Below are positions 1-5,615 of a DNA stretch of 5,615 nucleotides, one piece after another. The notes beneath the pieces are model-generated. The model did no database searches. It was not told where the DNA came from and saw nothing but the letters and a program-made list of their open reading frames with translations. A program made the position numbers and the translations under genes. The stretch covers positions 1 through 5,615 of the forward strand of contig JAGWZT010000154.1 of the NCBI GenBank assembly GCA_018971925.1. The letters are read 5' to 3'. The stretch comes from Lysobacteraceae bacterium (GTDB lineage Bacteria > Pseudomonadota > Gammaproteobacteria > Xanthomonadales > Rhodanobacteraceae). The number at the start of each line of letters is the position of its first letter. Position 1 is the first letter of the stretch.

Positions 1-983
<983 letters not shown>

Positions 984-1001
984 GTGGTGTCCCCCATGAT
1001 T

Positions 1002-1050
1002 GTCATTCCGGGGGTGGCCGTGGGTTCATCGCGGGCGGCTTCGGAGTGAC
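1002..1050 (+). repeat. Imperfect hairpin in the obgE 3' region
   Basis: GTCATTCCG (1002-1010) pairs with CGGAGTGAC (1042-1050) over 9 bp, including one U-G wobble. Inside it, GGCCG (1016-1020) pairs with CGGCT (1036-1040) over 5 bp, also with one U-G wobble, leaving an apical loop of about 15 nt. Both wobbles are valid pairs only in the plus-strand RNA; on the minus strand they become A-C mismatches. No T-run follows, so it is not a classic intrinsic terminator. It could be a processing or 3'-end-stabilising structure of obgE mRNA, or a degenerate copy of the GTCATTCC-type dispersed palindromes found in many proteobacterial genomes. The pairing is seen directly; the role is inferred. Confidence 0.5.
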
Positions 1051-1101
1051 GAGGCGGATGGGGCAGGGGGTGTGCGCGCGTACCCGCTTCGTCCGGCCCA
1101 C

Positions 1102-1124
1102 AAAAAAGCCGGCTGGCGCCGGCT
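1102..1124 (-). terminator. Rho-independent terminator of rpsT
   Basis: Read on the minus strand, a perfect 7-bp stem AGCCGGC / GCCGGCT encloses the 4-nt loop GCCA and runs directly into six T residues (plus-strand A-run 1102-1107). It begins 26 nt after the rpsT stop codon, which is the right place to end the rpsT transcript. On the plus strand the same stem is followed only by CTTTCG, so it would be at best a weak terminator for obgE. Confidence 0.9.
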
Positions 1125-1150
1125 CTTTCGTAACTGCTTGCAGCGACGCC

Positions 1151-1414
1151 TCAGCCGATCGCGTGGATGTGCGCGGCAAGGCGGCTCTTGTGGCGCGCGG
1201 CCTTGTTCTTGTGGATCAGGCCACGGCTGGCGTAGCGGTCGAGCACCGGTTCTGCGGCCTTGTACGCGGCTTCGGCGCCGGCCTTGTCCTTGGCCTCGAT
1301 GGCCTTCAGCACCTTGCGGATCGACGAGCGCAGCATGGAGCGCTGGCTGGCGTTGCGCATGCGGTGTGCCTCGGCCTGGCGGGCGCGTTTCTTGGCGGAC
1401 TGGATGTTGGCCAC
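1151..1414 (-). CDS. rpsT: 30S ribosomal protein S20
   Basis: S20 is a primary 16S rRNA-binding protein of the small subunit. The 87-residue product equals the E. coli length and has the family signatures: [12 protein letters not shown] at the N-terminus, a Ser/Arg-rich helix ([17 protein letters not shown]), and the conserved [19 protein letters not shown] near the C-terminus. The start is taken as the GTG at 1414-1412 because it places the canonical (M)ANIQSAKK at residue 1 and has GGAG 7 nt upstream. A TTG six codons further up is in frame but would add non-family residues and overlap the Shine-Dalgarno. A non-ATG start is typical of this gene; E. coli rpsT uses TTG, which is part of its autoregulation. 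The gene is monocistronic, with its own promoter and terminator, and lies between convergent obgE and divergent murJ, an arrangement known in Pseudomonas and Xanthomonas. Confidence 0.97.
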   Translation of the reverse strand: MANIQSAKKRARQAEAHRMRNASQRSMLRSSIRKVLKAIEAKDKAGAEAAYKAAEPVLDRYASRGLIHKNKAARHKSRLAAHIHAIG

Positions 1415-1421
1415 GGGGTGA

Positions 1422-1425
1422 CTCC
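1422..1425 (-). promoter_or_regulatory. rpsT ribosome binding site
   Basis: GGAG on the minus strand with a 7-nt spacer (TCACCCC) to the GTG at 1414. It decides between this GTG and the in-frame TTG at 1432, which lies upstream of the Shine-Dalgarno and has no comparable site of its own. Confidence 0.75.
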
Positions 1426-1453
1426 GAAACAATCGGGGGAAATGAAGCCGACA

Positions 1454-1482
1454 AGTATCGTTGAATTGGGTGTTCCAGTCAA
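1454..1482 (-). promoter_or_regulatory. sigma70-type promoter of rpsT
   Basis: On the minus strand, TTGACT (1482-1477, 5 of 6 to the -35 consensus) is followed after exactly 17 nt by GATACT (1459-1454, 4 of 6 to the -10 consensus). Transcription would begin near 1447, giving a leader of about 33 nt before the GTG. The elements lie inside the rpsT-murJ divergent intergenic region, so murJ expression might interact with it. Confidence 0.7.
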
Positions 1483-1503
1483 ACGTTGCGGGTCCCGAGT
1501 CCC

Positions 1504-1507
1504 GGAG
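1504..1507 (+). promoter_or_regulatory. murJ ribosome binding site
   Basis: GGAG with an 8-nt spacer to the ATG at 1516. It supports that ATG rather than the in-frame TTG at 1486, which lies upstream of it. Confidence 0.65.
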
Positions 1508-1515
1508 CCTCCCGC

Positions 1516-3132
1516 ATGACCCGCCAGCCCAGCCTGCTGCGCGGGGTGTTCTCGTTCAGCAGCATGACCATGATCTCGCGCGTGCTCGGCCTCGCGCGCG
1601 ACGTCTCGATCACGCACGTGTTCGGCGTGGGCGCCGCCACCGACGCCTTCGTGATCGCGTTCCGCATTCCCAATTTCATGCGCCGGATGTTCGCGGAGGG
1701 TTCGTTCTCGACCGCGTTCGTTCCGGTTTTCACCGAGGTCAAGGAAACCGGCAGTCACGCCCAGCTCAGGGAACTGACCGCGCGGGTCACGGGCACGCTC
1801 GGCGGCGTGCTGTTGCTGGTGGTCGCGCTGGGCCTGATCTTCGCGCCGCAAGTGGCCACGGGCTTTGCGCCCGGTGCGCTCGACCAGCCGCACAAGTTCG
1901 ACCTGACCATCAAGTTGCTGCGGCTGACTTTTCCCTACCTGTTGTTCGTGTCGCTGACCGCGCTGTGCGGCGGCATCCTCAACAGCTTCCACAAGTTCGC
2001 GTTGCCGGCGCTGGCGCCGGTGATCCTCAATCTGTGCCTGATCGCGGGCGCGTTGTGGTGGTCGCGCCATCTTGCGGTGCCGATCGAGGCGCTGGGCTGG
2101 GCGGTGCTGGCCGCAGGCATCCTGCAGTTGCTGTTCCTGTTGCCGGCGGTGCGGCGTCTGGACCTGCTGGCGCTGCCGCGCTGGGGTTGGCGCAGCCCGC
2201 AGGTGCGGAAAATCATGCGCCTGATGGTGCCGACGCTGTTCGGCTCGTCGGTAGCGCAGATCAACCTGTTGCTGGATACGGTGGTCGCCTCGCTGCTGAT
2301 TACGGGTTCGCAAACCTGGTTGTACCAGGCCACGCGCTTTCTGGAATTGCCGCTCGGTGTGTTCGGCGTCGCCCTGGGCACCGTGATCCTGCCGGCGCTG
2401 TCGCGCCACCACGTCAGTGCCGACCGCGAGGGCTTTTCGCGTTCGCTGGACTGGGGGTTGCGCACCACGCTTTTGATCGCACTGCCGGCCATGTTCGGAT
2501 TGTTGCTGCTGGCCGAGCCGCTGGTGGCGGCGTTCTTCCAGAACGGACACTTCAATGCGTTCGACAGTCACATGACGGCGATCGCGATCATGGGCATGGG
2601 CGCAGGCGTGCCCGCGATCGCGTTGACCCGCACCCTGCTCCCGGCGTTTTATTCGCGGCAGGACACGAAGACGCCGGTGCGCGCGGGTGTGATCGCGCTG
2701 GTCGTGAACATGGTCGCGAATTTCGCGCTGATCGCGTTGTTGTTCGAACTGTGGGCGCCGGCCTCGCTGAAACAGTTGCCGTGGCTGGAAGGCATCGCGC
2801 GGGTGCCGGGCTTGCACCTCGGCATGGCGATTGCCAGCTCCGTCTCCAATTACCTGCAGGTCGCGCTGCTGTGGGGTTACCTGCAGCGCGCCGGCGTGTA
2901 TCGCCGCCAGCCCGGCTGGGGCCGCCACTGGCTGCGCATGGGGCTTGCATGCGCGGCGTTGGTGATCGTGGTGGTGATCGGTCTGTGGCTGTGGCCCTGG
3001 CAACAGTGGACCCACGAGCGCATCGTCACGCGCATCTGGAAACTCGCTGTGCTGGTGTGCGCCGGCGGTGCGGCCTACACGGGCGCCCTGTTCGCGAGCG
3101 GCTTCCGGATGCGGGACTTGCGCGGCGCGTGA
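1516..3132 (+). CDS. murJ: Lipid II flippase MurJ (MviN family)
   Basis: This is an inner-membrane MOP-superfamily transporter that flips the peptidoglycan precursor lipid II from the cytoplasmic to the periplasmic leaflet. The product is 538 residues and strongly hydrophobic throughout, consistent with the family's 14 membrane helices. The signature N-terminus [15 protein letters not shown] is at residues 15-29, followed by ATDAF and [20 protein letters not shown]. Compared with E. coli MurJ as I remember it, offset by four residues, the key cavity arginines are kept: R22 (R18), R28 (R24), R56 (R52) and R274 (R270, in [16 protein letters not shown]), and D43 matches D39. The start ATG has a Shine-Dalgarno and gives the usual length before the first signature. 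The gene is divergent from rpsT. I see no convincing sigma70 promoter for it in 1433-1503 on the plus strand; TTGAAT at 1461 has no matching -10. The usual partner ribF does not follow; panB does. Confidence 0.97.
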   Translation: MTRQPSLLRGVFSFSSMTMISRVLGLARDVSITHVFGVGAATDAFVIAFRIPNFMRRMFAEGSFSTAFVPVFTEVKETGSHAQLRELTARVTGTLGGVLLLVVALGLIFAPQVATGFAPGALDQPHKFDLTIKLLRLTFPYLLFVSLTALCGGILNSFHKFALPALAPVILNLCLIAGALWWSRHLAVPIEALGWAVLAAGILQLLFLLPAVRRLDLLALPRWGWRSPQVRKIMRLMVPTLFGSSVAQINLLLDTVVASLLITGSQTWLYQATRFLELPLGVFGVALGTVILPALSRHHVSADREGFSRSLDWGLRTTLLIALPAMFGLLLLAEPLVAAFFQNGHFNAFDSHMTAIAIMGMGAGVPAIALTRTLLPAFYSRQDTKTPVRAGVIALVVNMVANFALIALLFELWAPASLKQLPWLEGIARVPGLHLGMAIASSVSNYLQVALLWGYLQRAGVYRRQPGWGRHWLRMGLACAALVIVVVIGLWLWPWQQWTHERIVTRIWKLAVLVCAGGAAYTGALFASGFRMRDLRGA

Positions 3133-3140
3133 ACGCCGCT

Positions 3141-3168
3141 TGGCCGTGCGCCGCTGCGCGGTGATAAT
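3141..3168 (+). promoter_or_regulatory. Candidate sigma70 promoter of panB(C)
   Basis: TTGGCC (3141-3146, 4 of 6 to the -35 consensus), a 16-nt spacer and GATAAT (3163-3168, 5 of 6 to the -10 consensus) sit in the 59-nt gap between the murJ stop and panB. Transcription would start around 3175, leaving a very short leader that still includes the Shine-Dalgarno. The -10 region closely resembles the one before panD. Confidence 0.5.
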
Positions 3169-3179
3169 GCGACGTTTCC

Positions 3180-3184
3180 AGGAG
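3180..3184 (+). promoter_or_regulatory. panB ribosome binding site
   Basis: AGGAG with a 7-nt spacer to the ATG at 3192, a strong Shine-Dalgarno that fixes the panB start. Confidence 0.8.
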
Positions 3185-3191
3185 CGCGCGC

Positions 3192-4022
3192 ATGTACGTC
3201 CAGCCTGCCGACGCACCCAAGCGCAAACCGGTGACGGTACCGGGGCTGCGCGCGATGAAGGCGCGTGGCGAAAAGATCGCGGTGTTGACCTGTTACGACG
3301 CCAGTTTCGCCGCGCAGATGGAAGCTGCCGGCGTCGATGTCGCGCTGGTGGGCGATTCGCTGGGCATGGTGGTGCAGGGCCAGTCCAGTACCCTGCCGGT
3401 GACGCTGGACCAGATGGTGTATCACACCTCGCTGGTCGCGCGCGGGCTTGCCGCCACGTTATTGATCGCCGACCTGCCGTTCATGCAGTTCCGCGACCCG
3501 GCGACCGCGCTGGCGGCGTCCGCCCGGTTGATGGCCGAGGGCGGCGCGGCGATGGTGAAACTGGAAGGCGGCAGCGATTGGACCTGCGAAGTGATCGCCA
3601 CGCTGGTCGCCCACGAGGTGCCGGTGTGCGCGCATCTCGGCCTGACCCCGCAGTCGGTGCACAAGATGGGCGGCTATCGCATGCAGGGCAAGACCGATGA
3701 CGCGGCCGCGCGCTTGCGCGAGCAGGCCCAGGCCGTCGCGCACGCGGGCGCCGGACTGCTGGTGCTGGAATCCATGCCGGCGGCGTTGGCGGGCGAGATC
3801 ACCCGCGCGCTGTCGATTCCCACCATCGGCATCGGCGCGGGCGCGGAATGCGACGGGCAGGTGCTGGTGTGCTACGACCTGTTGGGTCTCACGCCCGGAC
3901 GCCGCCCGAAGTTCAGCAAGGATTTCCTTGCCGGGCGTGGTTCCGTACGCGAGGCTTTCGCGGCGTATGCGGAAGACGTCCGGGCGGGGCGCTTTCCGGG
4001 GCCGGAACAAATCGCGGGGTAA
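3192..4022 (+). CDS. panB: 3-methyl-2-oxobutanoate hydroxymethyltransferase (ketopantoate hydroxymethyltransferase)
   Basis: PanB (EC 2.1.2.11) transfers a hydroxymethyl group from 5,10-methylenetetrahydrofolate to alpha-ketoisovalerate to make ketopantoate, the first committed step of pantothenate synthesis in the cytoplasm. The 276-residue product has the length and motifs of this TIM-barrel family: LTCYDASFA (32-40), VGDSLGMVVQG (53-63) with metal-binding D55, ADLPFMQF (93-100) with D94, MVKLEGG (121-127), HLGLTPQSVHKMGGYRMQG (148-166), the LLVLESMP strand with the catalytic-type E193, and the IGIGAGAECDGQVLV substrate loop. About ten residues precede the usual N-terminus (MYVQPADAPKRK), but the strong Shine-Dalgarno supports this start. 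It begins 59 nt after murJ with a plausible own promoter and ends 5 nt before panC. In Pseudomonas and Xanthomonas the gene usually follows folK; here it follows murJ. Confidence 0.97.
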   Translation: MYVQPADAPKRKPVTVPGLRAMKARGEKIAVLTCYDASFAAQMEAAGVDVALVGDSLGMVVQGQSSTLPVTLDQMVYHTSLVARGLAATLLIADLPFMQFRDPATALAASARLMAEGGAAMVKLEGGSDWTCEVIATLVAHEVPVCAHLGLTPQSVHKMGGYRMQGKTDDAAARLREQAQAVAHAGAGLLVLESMPAALAGEITRALSIPTIGIGAGAECDGQVLVCYDLLGLTPGRRPKFSKDFLAGRGSVREAFAAYAEDVRAGRFPGPEQIAG

Positions 4023-4027
4023 ACGGG

Positions 4028-4873
4028 ATGCGTACCGTGGGCGACCTGCGCGCGCTGCGCGCCTGCATCCGGGCGTGGAAACAGGAAGGCCACCGGGTCG
4101 GTTTCGTGCCGACCATGGGCAATCTGCACGCCGGGCATTTCTCGCTGGTTGACCTGGCACGGCGTCAGGCCGATCGCGTGGTCGCCAGCGTTTTCGTCAA
4201 CCCGACGCAGTTCGGTCCGAGCGAGGACTTCGCGCGCTACCCGCGCACCCTGGCGGAAGACAGCGTGGGTCTGGTCGAACACAACTGCGACCTGTTGTTC
4301 GCGCCTTCCGTCGAGGTGATGTACCCGTTCGGTCCCGAACAGGCCATGCGCATCCACGTGCCCGGGGTTGGCGACACGCTGGAGGGCGCGCATCGGCCGG
4401 GCCATTTCGACGGCGTCGCCACGATCGTGGCCAAACTGTTCGCGATGGTCGAGCCCGACGTCGCCGTATTCGGACAGAAGGATTGGCAGCAGTTGCTGGT
4501 GGTCCGGCGGCTGGCGCGCGAGTTGGCCTTTCCGCTGGAAATAGTGGCGGGGCCGACCGTCCGTGACGACGATGGACTGGCCTTGTCCTCGCGCAACCGC
4601 TACCTGGATGTCCATCAGCGGGCCCGCGCGCCGGAGTTGCACGCGACGCTGGAATGGATGCGCGAATCGTTCGTCGACGGGCACGTGCTCGCCGCGATCG
4701 AGGGCGCCGCGGTGCGCAGGCTGGAGCGCGCGGGTTTCAACCCGGATTACGCCGTGGTGCGGCGCGCCGAAGACCTGGGTGTTCCGGCAGAGGGCGAGCG
4801 CAGCGGCCTGCTGGCGCTGGTCGCGGCCAAACTCGGCAATACCCGCCTGATCGACAACCTGGCGTTCGATTGA
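4028..4873 (+). CDS. panC: Pantothenate synthetase (pantoate--beta-alanine ligase)
   Basis: PanC (EC 6.3.2.1) joins pantoate and beta-alanine using ATP through a pantoyl-adenylate intermediate, the last step of pantothenate synthesis. The 281-residue product matches the family length. Visible motifs are [10 protein letters not shown] (28-37), the HIGH-like nucleotide-binding signature with H34 and H37; [21 protein letters not shown], which binds pantoate; [17 protein letters not shown]; the loop GQKDWQQ (149-155); and SSRNRYL (187-193), the KMSKS-like element. All expected catalytic residues appear present. The start ATG follows the panB stop by 5 nt, and its only Shine-Dalgarno-like stretch (GGGG, 4016-4019) overlaps the end of panB, suggesting translational coupling. 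A longer in-frame opening from 3848 would overlap panB by 175 nt and adds residues with no family resemblance, so it is rejected. Confidence 0.97.
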   Translation: MRTVGDLRALRACIRAWKQEGHRVGFVPTMGNLHAGHFSLVDLARRQADRVVASVFVNPTQFGPSEDFARYPRTLAEDSVGLVEHNCDLLFAPSVEVMYPFGPEQAMRIHVPGVGDTLEGAHRPGHFDGVATIVAKLFAMVEPDVAVFGQKDWQQLLVVRRLARELAFPLEIVAGPTVRDDDGLALSSRNRYLDVHQRARAPELHATLEWMRESFVDGHVLAAIEGAAVRRLERAGFNPDYAVVRRAEDLGVPAEGERSGLLALVAAKLGNTRLIDNLAFD

Positions 4874-4917
4874 ACCCCGCCGCCACGATTTGTGCGGCGC
4901 AGCAAACCATCCGTTCA

Positions 4918-4931
4918 GCGGTTATAATGGG
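4918..4931 (+). promoter_or_regulatory. Candidate promoter -10 region of panD
   Basis: A perfect TATAAT box is at 4923-4928, inside the 91-nt panC-panD gap and 36 nt before the panD ATG. No good -35 is found at 16-18 nt spacing (around 4899-4906), so the promoter would depend on the -10 or on an activator. The 14-nt context GCGGTTATAATGGG differs at two positions from GCGGTGATAATGCG before panB (3158-3171). Confidence 0.5.
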
Positions 4932-4953
4932 CGATCGCAGCACTCTTTGCGCC

Positions 4954-4958
4954 GGAGG
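4954..4958 (+). promoter_or_regulatory. panD ribosome binding site
   Basis: GGAGG with a 6-nt spacer to the ATG at 4965. This is the strongest Shine-Dalgarno in the window, and it excludes the in-frame TTG at 4890 as the start. Confidence 0.85.
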
Positions 4959-4964
4959 TGCGCC

Positions 4965-5351
4965 ATGCAACTGAACATGCTCAAGGGCAAGATCCATCGT
5001 GCGACCGTGACCCACGCGGAATTGCACTACGAAGGATCCATCGCGATCGACGGCAACCTGCTGGACGCCGCCGGCGTGCGCGAGTACGAGCAGATCCATG
5101 CGTGGAACGTCAACAACGGCGAGCGTTTCGTCACCTACGCGCTCCGCGCAGAGGAAGGCAGCGGCATCATCTCCGTGAACGGCAGCGCCGCGCATCGCGC
5201 GCAACCGGGCGACCTGATCATCATCGCCGCGTTCGTGACGCTGACCGAGGCCGAGGCCGCGCTGCACAAGCCGCAGCTCGTCTATGTCGATGCCGACAAC
5301 CGCATCGCGCGCACCAATACCTCGATCCCGAAGCAAATGGCGGCCGCCTGA
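4965..5351 (+). CDS. panD: Aspartate 1-decarboxylase proenzyme
   Basis: PanD (EC 4.1.1.11) decarboxylates L-aspartate to beta-alanine, the second substrate of PanC. It is made as an inactive pro-protein that cleaves itself between Gly24 and Ser25, turning the serine into the catalytic pyruvoyl group. The 128-residue product fits the family (E. coli about 126). It begins [20 protein letters not shown], and the cleavage site YEGS places G24-S25 exactly as expected. K9, R54, T57 and Y58 (in RFVTYA), which match the substrate and proton-donor positions of the E. coli enzyme, are all present, as are [20 protein letters not shown] and a C-terminal IPKQMAAA. It should therefore be active. It is separated from panC by 91 nt carrying a TATAAT box, so it may be transcribed both from panB and on its own. 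In Xanthomonas and Pseudomonas pgi normally follows; no pgi start is seen in the 264 nt left. Confidence 0.97.
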   Translation: MQLNMLKGKIHRATVTHAELHYEGSIAIDGNLLDAAGVREYEQIHAWNVNNGERFVTYALRAEEGSGIISVNGSAAHRAQPGDLIIIAAFVTLTEAEAALHKPQLVYVDADNRIARTNTSIPKQMAAA

Positions 5352-5362
5352 CGCCGTGTGCT

Positions 5363-5383
5363 CCCTTTCCCGGTGGGAGAGGG
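5363..5383 (+). repeat. Short hairpin after panD (REP-like)
   Basis: CCCTTTCCC (5363-5371) and GGGAGAGGG (5375-5383) form a 9-bp stem with one U-G wobble and a 3-nt loop GGT, starting 12 nt after the panD stop. No T-run follows on either strand, so it is not a standard intrinsic terminator, although it may protect the 3' end of the pan transcript. CCCTTTCCC...GGGAGAGGG elements of this kind recur in intergenic spaces of many high-GC proteobacteria; whether this one is dispersed cannot be judged from a single window. Confidence 0.55.
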
Positions 5384-5419
5384 TGGCACGAATTGCCGGG
5401 TGGAGGTTCGAATTCGCGC

Positions 5420-5444
5420 GATGTCACAAGACATCCCTGTCTTG
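5420..5444. repeat. Two overlapping, mutually exclusive inverted repeats
   Basis: GATGTC (5420-5425) and GACATC (5430-5435) form a perfect 6-bp repeat around ACAA. CAAGACA (5427-5433) and TGTCTTG (5438-5444) form a perfect 7-bp repeat around TCCC. They share GACA (5430-5433), so only one hairpin can form at a time. No gene explains the structure. It may be a dispersed palindromic repeat unit or, less likely, a protein-binding site. Pairing is direct observation; function is unknown. Confidence 0.55.
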
Positions 5445-5496
5445 GTTCCGCGCCCCTCCGCGGTGGGCGAAATCGCTCTTGAGAGACGCGCGCGCA

Positions 5497-5609
5497 ATCG
5501 GCACGCGGGTTCCCGAGCCCCGGATGATGAAGATCGGTTCGCGCCCGCGCAGATCCTGCAAAACTTCCCGCGGATGCGGTGGTATCGCGAGTGCGGGTTC
5601 ACGGGTCAT
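5497..5609 (-). pseudogene. Remnant of a small NTF2-like/DUF4440-type gene, frameshifted and truncated
   Basis: On the minus strand an ATG at 5609 opens a frame reading MTREPALAIPPHPREVLQDL and on to REPIF (F27 codon 5531-5529). If one base is added after that codon, the reading continues HHPGLGNPRAD down to 5497. From memory, the combined REPIFHHPGLGNPRAD strongly resembles the start of xanthomonad NTF2-like/DUF4440 proteins, which carry a REPIFHxPExGTTRADFE-type segment. After 5497 the resemblance stops and the sequence runs into the palindromic repeats, so the rest of the roughly 120-residue protein is gone. The gene therefore looks dead twice over: a one-base deletion and a lost 3' part. 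Without the insertion the frame stays open for 61 codons to a stop at 5424, a tail I do not recognise. The family assignment rests on recalled motifs only; a short unrelated open frame remains possible. Confidence 0.4.
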
Positions 5610-5615
5610 GCCTTG

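Noticed and set aside
1415..1432. Longer rpsT beginning at TTG 1432
   Set aside because: It would add six non-family residues and place the Shine-Dalgarno inside the coding region; the GTG at 1414 gives the standard 87-residue S20.
1461..3164. A 567-codon plus-strand frame overlapping murJ
   Set aside because: Low-complexity Arg/Ala/Gly-rich translation in the wrong frame, with no Shine-Dalgarno; a shadow of murJ.
1306..3216. A very long open frame on the minus strand (636 codons) opposite murJ
   Set aside because: Its translation is dominated by Arg, Gln, His and Ala with no domain, a typical antisense shadow of a GC-rich gene; the plus strand encodes an unmistakable MurJ.
3848..4027. Upstream extension of panC overlapping panB
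   Set aside because: The extra 60 residues are unlike any PanC, and the canonical N-terminus begins at 4028 immediately after the panB stop.
5363..5383. Hairpin after panD as an intrinsic terminator
   Set aside because: No T-run follows on either strand, so it was kept only as a hairpin/repeat.
5221..5427. Minus-strand frame opposite the panD 3' end and downstream gap
   Set aside because: It runs through the hairpin and then antisense to panD, with Pro/Arg-rich sequence and no recognisable domain; not a gene.

Overview
The window is a GC-rich stretch of ordinary bacterial chromosome. Protein content and gene order point to a gammaproteobacterium of the Xanthomonadales (Xanthomonadaceae/Rhodanobacteraceae type). 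This placement is inferred from the obgE-rpsT-murJ neighbourhood, the protein sequences and the short palindromic intergenic repeats; it does not come from a database search.

Layout, left to right. (1) Positions 1-983 hold the 3' part of obgE, the ribosome-associated Obg GTPase, on the plus strand; about 18 N-terminal residues lie outside the window. (2) Positions 984-1150 are a convergent intergenic region with a plus-strand imperfect hairpin after obgE and a clear intrinsic terminator for rpsT. (3) rpsT (ribosomal protein S20) lies on the minus strand at 1151-1414 with a GTG start, a good Shine-Dalgarno and a strong-looking sigma70 promoter. (4) murJ, the lipid II flippase, is divergent from rpsT at 1516-3132. 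(5) panB, panC and panD follow on the plus strand (3192-5351). Together these convert alpha-ketoisovalerate and aspartate into pantothenate, the precursor of coenzyme A. panB and panC are separated by only 5 nt and are probably translationally coupled. panD has its own RBS and a perfect TATAAT box in the 91-nt gap before it, and that box closely resembles the -10 region before panB. (6) Positions 5352-5615 contain no intact gene. They hold a 9-bp hairpin, a pair of overlapping and mutually exclusive inverted repeats, and on the minus strand what looks like the broken N-terminal end of a small NTF2-like/DUF4440 gene with a one-base deletion.

PanB makes ketopantoate (reduced elsewhere to pantoate), PanD makes beta-alanine, and PanC joins pantoate and beta-alanine. 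Obg and S20 belong to ribosome biogenesis and structure, and MurJ to peptidoglycan synthesis.

I see no novel defence system, mobile element or CRISPR array. The points that deserve a second look are the gene-order joint between murJ and panB, the decayed gene and nested palindromes after panD, the shared promoter motif of panB and panD, and the hairpin after obgE.
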